A stretch of 64,000 nt of DNA from Algoriphagus ratkowskyi (lineage in GTDB: Bacteria > Bacteroidota > Bacteroidia > Cytophagales > Cyclobacteriaceae): contig NZ_MSSV01000007.1 of the NCBI RefSeq assembly GCF_002150505.1, forward strand, positions 186,001 to 250,000, written 5' to 3'. Of the stretch, positions 54,453 to 62,855 are shown in pieces. The position numbers were made by a program, and so were the translations under genes. A model generated the notes under the pieces. It worked only from the letters and a program-made list of their open reading frames with translations. It did no database searches and was not told the origin of the DNA. Position 1 is the first letter of the stretch. Every line of letters begins with the position of its first letter.

Positions 54453-55745
54453 TTAGCTATTCATCAACTCTTCAATCTCCTCAGCTTCTACGGGGATGTT
54501 TCGCATCAGGTCAAAGTACCCTTTGCCTTCCTGAATCACGATGTTGTTTTCCAATCTAATCCCAAGACCTTCCTCTTGAATATAGATACCAGGCTCTACT
54601 GTGAATACCATCCCTGGCATAACCGGCCCATGCATAGTTCCTACATCATGCACGTCGAGTCCTAGATGATGTGAAGTCCCATGCATAAAATACTTTTTAT
54701 AGGCAGGCCACGCTGGATCTTGATTTTTGATATCTGTATCATCAATTAATCCCAAACTCACCAATTCACTCTGCATGATCAAGCCTACTTCCTTGTGGTA
54801 ATCCTGAATATTGGTGCCAATTCTCAATATCTGAGACGCTTCTTTCTGCACGCGTAATACAGCATCGTACACCGCACGCTGTCTCTCGCTGAATCTACCA
54901 CTCACTGGAATGGTACGTGTCATATCAGCATTGTAGTTCCCATACTCAGCTCCTACATCCATAAGTAGCATTTCGCCTGCAAGACATGCTTTGTGATTCT
55001 CTATATAATGTAGCACACAGGCTGATGCTCCAGAAGCAATGATAGGCTGGTAGGCGAATCCATTACTCCTATTTCTGACGAATTCATGCAGATACTCTGC
55101 TTCAATTTCGTATTCCGTAACACCAGGTTTTACAAAAGACAAGATCCTTCTAAAGCCTTTCTCAGTAATATCACATGCAATCTGGAGCTGGTCGATTTCT
55201 TCCTTTTCCTTCGCGCCCCTCAATTCATGCATTATTGGCGCAGCGCGATGATAGGTATGGAGCGGGAATTTGGTTTTGCACTCTTTGATAAATCTTGCAT
55301 CCTGAGTCTCTACTATTACTCCAGCTCTGAGATGCTCATTCGTGTTCAAATAAATATTACAAGAAAGTGCCATCACCGTGTTTAAAACCTGCTCAAAATT
55401 GGCTAGCCACTGGATATTCTTTATTCCAGATGTAGCCTCAGCCTCTTCCTTAGTGTATTTATGTCCTTCCCAGATCGCAATGTGTTCGTTTGTTTCTCTC
55501 AGAAAAAGGACTTCACGCATGTGTGGATTTGGACAATCAGGCGCTACCAGCAAGATTGTCTCCTCCTGATCTATTCCCGTCAGGTAAAACAAATCGTTGT
55601 TCTGCCGAAAGCGCATTGTCCCGTCGGCATTGGTAGGCATGATGTCATTTGAATTGAAAATCGCTACGCTACTTTCAGTAAGTTTGTAGCAAAATTTCTC
55701 ACGATTCTTAATGTAGAGCGCACTAGAAAGAGGTTGATATTTCAT
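54453..55745 (-). CDS. pepP: Xaa-Pro aminopeptidase (aminopeptidase P)
   Basis: A 430-residue M24B metallopeptidase that removes an N-terminal residue before proline. The creatinase N-domain is followed by the pita-bread catalytic domain, with metal ligands in LLMDVGAEYGNYNADMTRT (two Asp), GTSHHLGLDVHD (His), FTVEPGIYI (Glu) and GIRLENNIVI (Glu). The frame is open 12 codons further, but ATG 55745 (MKYQPLSSALYIKNREKF) fits the family. It is divergent from the M16 peptidase gene. Confidence 0.93.
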   Translation of the reverse strand: MKYQPLSSALYIKNREKFCYKLTESSVAIFNSNDIMPTNADGTMRFRQNNDLFYLTGIDQEETILLVAPDCPNPHMREVLFLRETNEHIAIWEGHKYTKEEAEATSGIKNIQWLANFEQVLNTVMALSCNIYLNTNEHLRAGVIVETQDARFIKECKTKFPLHTYHRAAPIMHELRGAKEKEEIDQLQIACDITEKGFRRILSFVKPGVTEYEIEAEYLHEFVRNRSNGFAYQPIIASGASACVLHYIENHKACLAGEMLLMDVGAEYGNYNADMTRTIPVSGRFSERQRAVYDAVLRVQKEASQILRIGTNIQDYHKEVGLIMQSELVSLGLIDDTDIKNQDPAWPAYKKYFMHGTSHHLGLDVHDVGTMHGPVMPGMVFTVEPGIYIQEEGLGIRLENNIVIQEGKGYFDLMRNIPVEAEEIEELMNS

Positions 55746-55803
55746 GTATATATATTTGTTTTTGCAATGGTCATCCTCCATATAGTTAATCGGGCTATCG
55801 GAA

Positions 55804-55873
55804 GGAATCTCGTATGGCTAAAATTCATTTCTATAGGAAAACCTTGAACATGACTGACTGCCTCTTGCAGGCG
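55804..55873 (+). repeat. Dispersed intergenic repeat, copy B
   Basis: Starts GGAATCTCG like 25371-25440 and has TGACTGCCTC 42 bp on, followed by GCAGGC. It is more decayed in the hairpin than copy A. The orientation is the same, again between divergent genes. Confidence 0.45.
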
Positions 55874-56001
55874 CCACTATTAAAATTTTTCCTAATTCTG
55901 AAACGGAAAGTTACTAATTATAGGTCGAAATTCTGGACAGAAATTGATCAGAAACCAATTTCCTGCTTTACTTTGTATATTACCGACAGGGTAAATAAAG
56001 C

Positions 56002-57231
56002 ATGGAATTAAACATTAAAGAACTTAGTAACGGCATTCGGATTGTCCATCAGGAAGTTACTCATACCAGACTGGTTCACTGCGGATTTATATTAGATATA
56101 GGAAGTAGAGACGAGACCAAAGAGCAGGAAGGACTAGCTCACTTTTGGGAGCACATGGCTTTCAAAGGCACCAAAAAGCGCAAAACCTTCCATATCCTCA
56201 ATCGCCTCGAATCTCTTGGCGGCGAACTTAACGCTTACACGACCAAGGAAAAAGTCTGTTTCTATGCCTCTACCTTAAAAGAGCATTACAGCAAAGCCGC
56301 CGAACTACTTTTCGACATTACATTCAACAGTACTTTTCCTGAAAAACAAATTGAAAAGGAGCGTCAGGTGATTTTGGAAGAGATGTCTATGTATCGAGAC
56401 TCTCCAGATGATGCAATTCAGGATGAGCTGGATGAGTTGGTTTTTGATAATCACGCCTTAGGGAGAAATATCCTCGGCACAGAACAAACAGTGGGAAGTT
56501 TCACCCAACAAGATTTCTTCGACTTCATTTCTACCCGACTGGACACTTCTCGCCTCATATTTTCGGTCGTCGGAAATATCTCTTTTCAGAAAGTGTTACG
56601 TGTAATAGAGGGTCCTTTGACCCAAATCCAAACGAAAAGAAGTCTATACGTCAGGAGTGAATTTCACAGCTATGTACCAAAAGTAAAAACACTAGAACGA
56701 GACGTAACTCAATCCCTATGCGCCATAGGCCGGCCTACTTTTTCCCTTTACGACCCTAATCGATTTAAACTTTATCTTCTCAATAATGTCTTAGGAGGGC
56801 CGAGCATGAATAGCCGATTGAATTTGATGCTCCGAGAAAAACACGGGTATGTATACAGCATTGAATCTAGTTATCAGCCATTTTCTGACATTGGGTTCTT
56901 TGGAATTTATTTTGGAACAGAGGGAAAAACCTTAAAAAAAGCGCTTGCATTAGTACTCAAAGAAATGAGTAAAATGGCACATACAAAACTCGGCACTGTG
57001 CAGCTTCATATGGCCAAGGAGCAAGCCATAGGTCAGATGGCTATGGCTGAGGAAAATTACGCTGCCTTGATGTTGGTCTATGGAAAAAGTCTACTCGACC
57101 ACAACAAAATAGACCCCTTGGAAAGTATTTTTACCCAGATAAAAAACACGACTGCAGAAGAAATTCAAGAGATAGCACAGGAGGTTTTCAATCCAGAAAT
57201 GCTCACTTACCTCACCTATACGCCACAATAA
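56002..57231 (+). CDS. M16-family zinc peptidase
   Basis: A 409-residue pitrilysin/processing-peptidase-like protein. The inverted zinc motif HFWEH is at 47-51 (GLAHFWEHMAFKG), with the distal glutamate in the helix KQIEKERQVILEEMS. The C-terminal half has the GGPSMNSRLNLMLREKHGYVYSI block typical of M16B. There is no signal peptide, so it is probably cytosolic. It starts 5 bp upstream of an O-methyltransferase gene, so the two are likely co-transcribed. Confidence 0.93.
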   Translation: MELNIKELSNGIRIVHQEVTHTRLVHCGFILDIGSRDETKEQEGLAHFWEHMAFKGTKKRKTFHILNRLESLGGELNAYTTKEKVCFYASTLKEHYSKAAELLFDITFNSTFPEKQIEKERQVILEEMSMYRDSPDDAIQDELDELVFDNHALGRNILGTEQTVGSFTQQDFFDFISTRLDTSRLIFSVVGNISFQKVLRVIEGPLTQIQTKRSLYVRSEFHSYVPKVKTLERDVTQSLCAIGRPTFSLYDPNRFKLYLLNNVLGGPSMNSRLNLMLREKHGYVYSIESSYQPFSDIGFFGIYFGTEGKTLKKALALVLKEMSKMAHTKLGTVQLHMAKEQAIGQMAMAEENYAALMLVYGKSLLDHNKIDPLESIFTQIKNTTAEEIQEIAQEVFNPEMLTYLTYTPQ

Positions 57232-57235
57232 TAAT

Positions 57236-57880
57236 ATGGATTTTATCGACCCAGCACTTTTAACGTATTGCGAGAATCATAGCAGCAAGGAGGATGATTT
57301 ACTTTTAAAAATCACGCGGGAAACACAGGCGAAAGTTATGATGCCTCGTATGATCTCAGGCCATTTGCAAGGAAAAATGCTGGAGCTTTTCACCAAAATG
57401 CAAAATCCAAAAACGATCCTGGAGATTGGTACATATACCGGATACTCTGGAATCTGTATGGCTAGAGGATTGGGAAAAGAGGGGAAACTGATCACTATAG
57501 ATATTAATGATGAGCTAGAAACGATGGTACGAGGATTTTTTGAAGAAAGTGGATTAGCCGATCAAATCGACTACAGACTTGGGAATGCACTTGATATTAT
57601 CCCAATTTTACCTGGCCCTTTTGATATGGTCTTCATTGATGCTGATAAAGACAATTATTGTAGTTACTACGATCTAATCATCGACAAGATGAATCCAGGA
57701 GGGATTATACTAGCTGACAATGTACTTTGGTCTGGGAAAATCTTGGTAGAAGAGGGACAGAAAATAGATAAAGACACACAAGCAATTCTGGATTTTAATG
57801 CAATGGTTCAAAATGATCCTAGAGTAGAAAATGCCTTACTTCCCATCCGAGATGGAGTAATGATGGCAAGAAAAATCTAA
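57236..57880 (+). CDS. O-methyltransferase (COMT-like class I)
   Basis: A 214-residue SAM-dependent methyltransferase. The SAM motif is ILEIGTYTGYSGICMARGL, the acidic loop is MVFIDADKDNYCSYYDLI, and LADNVLWSGKILVEEGQ holds the second metal ligand. These are marks of the divalent-cation-dependent catechol/caffeoyl-CoA O-methyltransferase family. The methyl acceptor is unknown. It follows the M16 peptidase gene closely, a pair seen in other Bacteroidota. Confidence 0.92.
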   Translation: MDFIDPALLTYCENHSSKEDDLLLKITRETQAKVMMPRMISGHLQGKMLELFTKMQNPKTILEIGTYTGYSGICMARGLGKEGKLITIDINDELETMVRGFFEESGLADQIDYRLGNALDIIPILPGPFDMVFIDADKDNYCSYYDLIIDKMNPGGIILADNVLWSGKILVEEGQKIDKDTQAILDFNAMVQNDPRVENALLPIRDGVMMARKI

Positions 57881-57945
57881 GTGAAGCCAAAAGGGTACCA
57901 TTTTTGCTAAAAAGAGGCTGAATCGACTATGAATGCCTTTTTCGC

Positions 57946-59535
57946 ATGAAAAAAATACATATCTCCCACTTAGTTTTTATCCTTTTCCTTTTTTCCAGCC
58001 ATGAATCTCTGGCTCAGATCCCACAAGTACCCGGGGAATTGCAATTTGCAGACCTTATCGTTAGAATCAATCCTCAAGCGCGTCGCGAAATCCAATTGGA
58101 TGTAGACGCACAATATCGAAACCCTACCTTTTTCAAAGTAAAACAAGACAGGGTCAATCTCTATATGCCTATTATCGAAGATGAACTAAGAAAAGCAGGG
58201 GCTCCTCTAGATTTGAAATATCTGGCTATACAAGAAAGTAGTTTGATTGGTGACGCAGTATCCACCTCAAATGCGGTGGGCTTTTGGCAGTTTAAGCAAG
58301 GGACAGCTGAAGAAGTATTCCTTCGTGTGGACAATCAAATTGATGAGCGTAAAAACATAGTTTCATCCACGAAAGGCGCCGCTCTTTATCTCCAAAAACA
58401 TAATAATACCTTTGATAACTGGATGTGCGCATTAGTTTCTTATCAAATGGGATTGGGTGGAGCCAAAGCATATTTTGGCACAGAATACAATGGGAAACAA
58501 GTCATAGATGTGGATAGAAATACGCATTGGTACTTCAAAAAATTTCTTGCGCATAAAATTGCCTTTGGAAGCCAAACAACTTCCCTTGTTAGTAATGGGC
58601 AATATATGGTAGAAGAACGTGTGCAAGGCCCAACAACATTGGCTGTGCTGGCAAAGAAATACGGTGTAACGGTGAAGCATCTTGAAGAATACAATCTATG
58701 GACTCGCAATGGGAAAATCCCTGGAGATAGAGTTTATACCGTTATCTATGTGAAAGATGGCTCCCTACCAATACAACAAGCAGTCATAGTAGAGCAGAAA
58801 CCTCAAACGCAACAAATCCCAAGTACCACCACTGCTGCTGCATCACGTACCTACAAGCAAGCGGATTCATTCCCTAGAATTGCTGGGAATACAACCAAAG
58901 CTTCTCAAGCAGATCAGATTACTGTCAATAACTTAGAAGGGGTGCAAGCTGCGCAATCAACGAATCAGAGCGCATTCTCCGACCGAGTTGGCTTGAGTGA
59001 GAATAAGCTGAGGAGACTCAATGACCTAGATAAAAACGAGCGAATCGAAGCTGGCAAATATTACTACACAGAGAAAAAGAATGGCAGCGCCGAAGTATCT
59101 ACACACATTGTACGTCCAGGAGAAACGCTGTGGAGCATCTCTCAGAAATATGGAATCAAACTATCTTCCCTGAAGTCAAAAAACAGGATCAGGCAAGACA
59201 GAGATCTAAAAGCTGGAATGGTTCTAAACTTGCAAGAACATAGAAAGCGTGGAGATGATATCCCAATCGTAAAATTGGCGGATCCTGCTCCTGTGAGACA
59301 AACAACTGCCAACCCAACTCCCACACGACCAAGCAATCAACCGGCAACTACTACAGCCCCACCAAGTAGACCAGCATCTACAACTAATATAACACATACA
59401 GTTGCAACTGGCGAGACGCTATTTGCTATCAGCAAAAAATACGGAGTGACAGTCAATCAATTGAAAGCCTGGAACAATATCGGAAGTCAAAACATCATAT
59501 CCATTGGGCAGAAATTGGTTATCTTTCGCCCCTGA
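57946..59535 (+). CDS. Lytic transglycosylase with LysM domains (MltD-like)
   Basis: A 529-residue secreted peptidoglycan enzyme (signal peptide MKKIHISHLVFILFLFSSHE, then SLAQ). The SLT domain (about 75-230) has the catalytic Glu in YLAIQESSLIGDAVSTSNAV, then GFWQFKQGTA. Two clear LysM domains follow (ETLWSISQKYGIKLSSLK and ETLFAISKKYGVTVNQLK), preceded by a more diverged one near residue 225 (LAVLAKKYGVTVKHLEEYN). A Thr/Pro-rich linker joins them. It is transcribed with the DUF3078 gene 24 bp downstream. Confidence 0.93.
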   Translation: MKKIHISHLVFILFLFSSHESLAQIPQVPGELQFADLIVRINPQARREIQLDVDAQYRNPTFFKVKQDRVNLYMPIIEDELRKAGAPLDLKYLAIQESSLIGDAVSTSNAVGFWQFKQGTAEEVFLRVDNQIDERKNIVSSTKGAALYLQKHNNTFDNWMCALVSYQMGLGGAKAYFGTEYNGKQVIDVDRNTHWYFKKFLAHKIAFGSQTTSLVSNGQYMVEERVQGPTTLAVLAKKYGVTVKHLEEYNLWTRNGKIPGDRVYTVIYVKDGSLPIQQAVIVEQKPQTQQIPSTTTAAASRTYKQADSFPRIAGNTTKASQADQITVNNLEGVQAAQSTNQSAFSDRVGLSENKLRRLNDLDKNERIEAGKYYYTEKKNGSAEVSTHIVRPGETLWSISQKYGIKLSSLKSKNRIRQDRDLKAGMVLNLQEHRKRGDDIPIVKLADPAPVRQTTANPTPTRPSNQPATTTAPPSRPASTTNITHTVATGETLFAISKKYGVTVNQLKAWNNIGSQNIISIGQKLVIFRP

Positions 59536-59559
59536 TCCGCAATCCCTCAAGCTTTTTAA

Positions 59560-60552
59560 ATGTCAAAGTATCTTCTGATTTTTGGATTATTCCTACTATG
59601 CCTCAGCCATTCTATTCAGGCTCAGGATAGGCAGTATATTCCTGATACTGTACTAATAAATGGCGATACTTTACTGATGTTGGGTGATTCTCTATTAATA
59701 GAAGTTCCCGTCAAAGAAATCTTCTGGAAAACTGGAGGTAATTACAATCTTAACATCCAGCAAGTAACCTTGTCCAACTGGTCAGCGGGTGGATCAAGTA
59801 CTTTTGCCCTTAATACTGGCTTGGCGCTTTTCGCTAACTATAAAAAAGACAATAAAGTGTGGGACACTCAACTGAATGTCAGTTTGGGTTACAATCGGCA
59901 AGACGATAGAGCCTACCAAACTAGAAAGACCAATGACAACTTCAATTTTGTAAGTAACTATGGACGTGAACTCTCGAAATTCTTTTATCTCTCTACACAG
60001 TTAGATGCAAGAACGCAACTTCTTGCCGGCTACAAGTACTCTAGGCCCAGTGGAAGTGATGTAGAAGTGCGCACCAAAATATCAGACTTACTATCTCCTG
60101 GATATGTGCAGTCTTCTACTGGTCTTAACTACCGTAAAACCTACAAGGACAAGAGTAAAATTTCAGTAATTCTTTCACCTTTCACAGGCAGATTCACCAT
60201 CGTATTGGACGATTCTCTGAGCAGAGCTGGAGCATTCGGTGTAGTTCCCGGTGAAAATGTACGAGCAGAGGCAGGTGTCTCTATAGCTGCTTCAGTGACA
60301 GACGTTAAACTGATGCAAAATATCACCTGGACTTCTGACATCAATCTTTTCTCAAATTACGAGGTCTTTGGAAATATGGTGGTCAACTTCAAATCTGTGA
60401 TTAAAATGCGAGTAAATAAGTTCATTTCCACCCGAATAGAAACAGTATTGATTTACGATGAGGATGTGTTTATCAAACAAGATGACGGCTCATCCAAGCA
60501 AGCACTCCAGCTCCAGAATCTAATAAACTTTGGAATATCGCTAGATTTCTAG
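59560..60552 (+). CDS. DUF3078 outer-membrane protein
   Basis: A 330-residue protein with a signal peptide (ending HSIQAQ) and a beta-rich body. The DUF3078 marks are FWKTGGNYNLNIQQVTLSNW, SAGGSSTFALNTGLALFANY and a run of amphipathic strands up to LQLQNLINFGISLDF, whose terminal aromatic suggests a barrel. Function is unknown; it is common in Bacteroidota. The last 4 bp overlap the dnaX tau end on the other strand. Confidence 0.87.
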   Translation: MSKYLLIFGLFLLCLSHSIQAQDRQYIPDTVLINGDTLLMLGDSLLIEVPVKEIFWKTGGNYNLNIQQVTLSNWSAGGSSTFALNTGLALFANYKKDNKVWDTQLNVSLGYNRQDDRAYQTRKTNDNFNFVSNYGRELSKFFYLSTQLDARTQLLAGYKYSRPSGSDVEVRTKISDLLSPGYVQSSTGLNYRKTYKDKSKISVILSPFTGRFTIVLDDSLSRAGAFGVVPGENVRAEAGVSIAASVTDVKLMQNITWTSDINLFSNYEVFGNMVVNFKSVIKMRVNKFISTRIETVLIYDEDVFIKQDDGSSKQALQLQNLINFGISLDF

Positions 60553-61130
60553 TAGTCTGTCTCCAAGCCAAACATTCGCTGAAACTCTCCCAGAGCAGCA
60601 TGTTTTTCTTTTAGAAAATTAAACTTGTCGCTACTCGTATAAAGCTTACTACGCTCAGACTCTAACTCTTCTTTAAATTCCAATTCGAGTTTAAAGTGAT
60701 TTACAGAAGCTAATTCCTTAATTATTCTGATCACTTCTGGCTTCATTTTTAAAGCAAGCTCCTCTTGTACATGCCCCATTACCTGAAGCATTACAACTTC
60801 ACCTTTCATTTTCATTCCCTCTCCCAGAATAGCAAGCTCCATACTCTTACCTAATTTCTGAAAATGATCTTTTACGTCTAAAAATATCCCATTTAAGATC
60901 TCTTGGGTAAGATCTCTTCCTTCCAGTTTAATTTCCACCACATCCTCAGTAGCATTGGATTTAGCACTCTCGAGATCCTGCTTCGCTTTTTGATCTGCTA
61001 ATTGCTTAGTATGGCCAAGATTTTTGGGAATAGAAATAGTCTTCTGAAAAGAACTAGTCTTGGGCGTGCTGGGAGAAGTAGAAAGAGGAATTGGTTCTTT
61101 GGCTGTCTCAGGAATCTCCTCTGCTAGGCT
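60549..61130 (-). CDS. dnaX: DnaX tau-specific C-terminal region (reached by -1 shift)
   Basis: This frame is open from the A10 run (61130-61139) to the stop at 60549-60551, with no need for its own start. Read after a -1 shift it starts Lys-Ser-Leu-Ala-Glu-Glu, passes a Ser/Pro/Thr-rich linker, and ends in a helical domain (MVEIKLEGRDLTQEILNGIF to FQRMFGLETDY) of the kind that follows the clamp-loader domain III in tau. Full tau would have about 573 residues. It adds 193 residues after 380 shared ones. Confidence 0.85.
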   Translation of the reverse strand, partial: SLAEEIPETAKEPIPLSTSPSTPKTSSFQKTISIPKNLGHTKQLADQKAKQDLESAKSNATEDVVEIKLEGRDLTQEILNGIFLDVKDHFQKLGKSMELAILGEGMKMKGEVVMLQVMGHVQEELALKMKPEVIRIIKELASVNHFKLELEFKEELESERSKLYTSSDKFNFLKEKHAALGEFQRMFGLETDY

Positions 61131-62269
61131 TTTTTTTTTGCATCAGCAGCCACCACCATTGAGAGACGGAAAGCCTGCGGCAACTTAGCCATTTTCATTA
61201 GTGCCAGTTCCACGTGCAAGCGCTGGTTTTTCGAAGTCTTATAATGGATATCGCAGTAGTTCGCTATGTTCAGAGCAGAAAGCAAGAAAGAAGCGGATGT
61301 AGCTTCTGTTTGTTGCAAATAACGCTCTTTAGCTGATTCAGACACCTCTATCAGTTCAATCGTAGCTGCATCTTTGGCAACTAGCAAGTCTCTGAAATGC
61401 TCACAAAGTCCAACAATGAAGTTATGCCCATCAAATCCCTTCTTCAAAATCTCATCAAAAATCAATAAGACTTGGGAAAGATTCTCAGTAACTAAAGCAT
61501 CTACAACTTTAAAATAATAATCATAATCAAGGATGTGAAGATTCCCAATCGTCTCATGATAAGTCACTTTTTTCCCTGCGGAATAAGTAACGATCAAATC
61601 AAACATGGAAAGTGCATCACGAAGCGCACCATCAGCTTTGGTAGCGATAAGGCGAAGAGCTTCTTCTTCATAGTCCACTTTTTCCTTTTGAGCGATCTGT
61701 TGAAGATGGTTAGAGATGTCTTTAATCTGAATTCTATTGAAATCAAAAATCTGACAACGGGAAAGAATGGTAGGAATGATTTTGTGCTTTTCTGTAGTAG
61801 CCAAAATAAAGATGGCGTACTTAGGTGGTTCTTCTAAGGTCTTCAAAAAGGCATTAAATGCCTGATTTGAAAGCATGTGAACCTCATCAATTATATAGAC
61901 TTTGTACTGCCCTTTTTGCGGAGCATAACGGACTTGATCAACTAGATTACGAATATCATCTACGGAATTGTTAGAAGCAGCATCGAGCTCGTAGATATTG
62001 AAGGAACTGTTGTTTTGGAACGATACGCAGGATTCGCATTTACCGCAAGCTTCGAAGTCAGCTTGCAAATCTTCGCAGTTAATAGTCTTCGCTAGAATAC
62101 GCGCACAGGTAGTCTTCCCCACTCCACGCGGGCCACAAAACAAAAAAGCCTGCGCTAAGTGGTTGTTTTTTATGGCATTCTGAAGCGTGGTGGTGATATG
62201 TTGCTGACCAACTACGCTTTTGAAATCTGCCGGTCTATACTTTCTTGCCGAAACGACGAAATTTTCCAT
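61124..62269 (-). CDS. dnaX: DNA polymerase III gamma subunit (0-frame dnaX product)
   Basis: Clamp-loader ATPase that, with delta and delta', loads the sliding clamp. The 381-residue 0-frame protein starts MENFVVSARKYRPADF and has Walker A GPRGVGKT, the four zinc cysteines in CEDLQADFEACGKCESC, Walker B IIDEVHML and the SRC sensor (TILSRCQIF). It ends at TAG 61124-61126, one codon after a run of ten As, which is where the tau reading frame takes over. A GTG precedes the ATG; ATG 62269 is the usual start. Confidence 0.95.
   Translation of the reverse strand: MENFVVSARKYRPADFKSVVGQQHITTTLQNAIKNNHLAQAFLFCGPRGVGKTTCARILAKTINCEDLQADFEACGKCESCVSFQNNSSFNIYELDAASNNSVDDIRNLVDQVRYAPQKGQYKVYIIDEVHMLSNQAFNAFLKTLEEPPKYAIFILATTEKHKIIPTILSRCQIFDFNRIQIKDISNHLQQIAQKEKVDYEEEALRLIATKADGALRDALSMFDLIVTYSAGKKVTYHETIGNLHILDYDYYFKVVDALVTENLSQVLLIFDEILKKGFDGHNFIVGLCEHFRDLLVAKDAATIELIEVSESAKERYLQQTEATSASFLLSALNIANYCDIHYKTSKNQRLHVELALMKMAKLPQAFRLSMVVAADAKKKA
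61130..61139 (-). other. dnaX A10 slippery run
   Basis: On the minus strand GCA AAA AAA AAA GCC TAG: ten As, then one sense codon and a stop. A -1 shift, or one extra A in the mRNA, leads into an open frame of 193 codons. Such runs drive programmed slippage in dnaX of Thermus (A9) and ribosomal frameshifting in E. coli dnaX. Confidence 0.85.
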
Positions 62270-62428
62270 CACCGCAAGATATAAAAAACTCTATACTCAG
62301 GAAGCCCTACAACTGGCATTTTCAGAGAATTTTAGCTAATACTTTGATTTACAAATGGATGAAAACTTAAGTATTTAAAGGAAAACTCTTAGAGTAAAAT
62401 CTCTTGATCTTCGGAACGAAAATTGTAT

Positions 62429-62436
62429 TACTTTTG
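62429..62436 (+). promoter_or_regulatory. -7 box of ssrA
   Basis: TACTTTTG matches TAnnTTTG and lies 17 bp upstream of the mature tmRNA 5' end. A TTG lies 22 bp before it. Confidence 0.5.
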
Positions 62437-62452
62437 TCATCCTTACACAAAT

Positions 62453-62855
62453 GGGGCTGACCGGTATTGACAGTAAGAGTAAAGATCGGGCTCGCATGCA
62501 GGCTGGAGTATGTACGGCCTTAAAATATTCATACGCACTATAAATGGCGAAGAATCTTACGCTATGGCTGCCTAATCTTACCCTAACAGGAAAGAAAGCT
62601 TAAAGGGTTGAGTTACGAGAGTAATTCCCCAGCCACATCTCTCCGCCCCCCGTCCTTTCGGGGTGGATTCCGGGATGTCGACTTGATCGGACTGCTGCTT
62701 GTGATGCTATTATGCAAGCCTAAGACCCAGTAGCTAAGTCGAAACTAGGTGTGTCACCCAGCATATTTCGATCGAAAATCCAACAGGTGACTAAGCATGT
62801 AGAAGGTACGTTGTTTCCTTATCTGGACGTGAGTTCGAATCTCACCAGCTCCACC
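62453..62855 (+). ncRNA. ssrA: tmRNA
   Basis: tmRNA rescues stalled ribosomes and adds a degradation tag. The 5' GGGGCTG (62453-62459) pairs with CAGCTCC (62846-62852) in a tRNA-like acceptor stem, and the T arm has the TTCGAATC loop near 62834. The tag frame ends GGC GAA GAA TCT TAC GCT ATG GCT GCC TAA (62546-62575), giving GEESYAMAA; AAT at 62543 may be the resume codon. The discriminator A is 62853 and CC follows, so the last A of CCA is added after transcription. The 3' end is also the end of a recombinase gene on the other strand. Confidence 0.97.
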
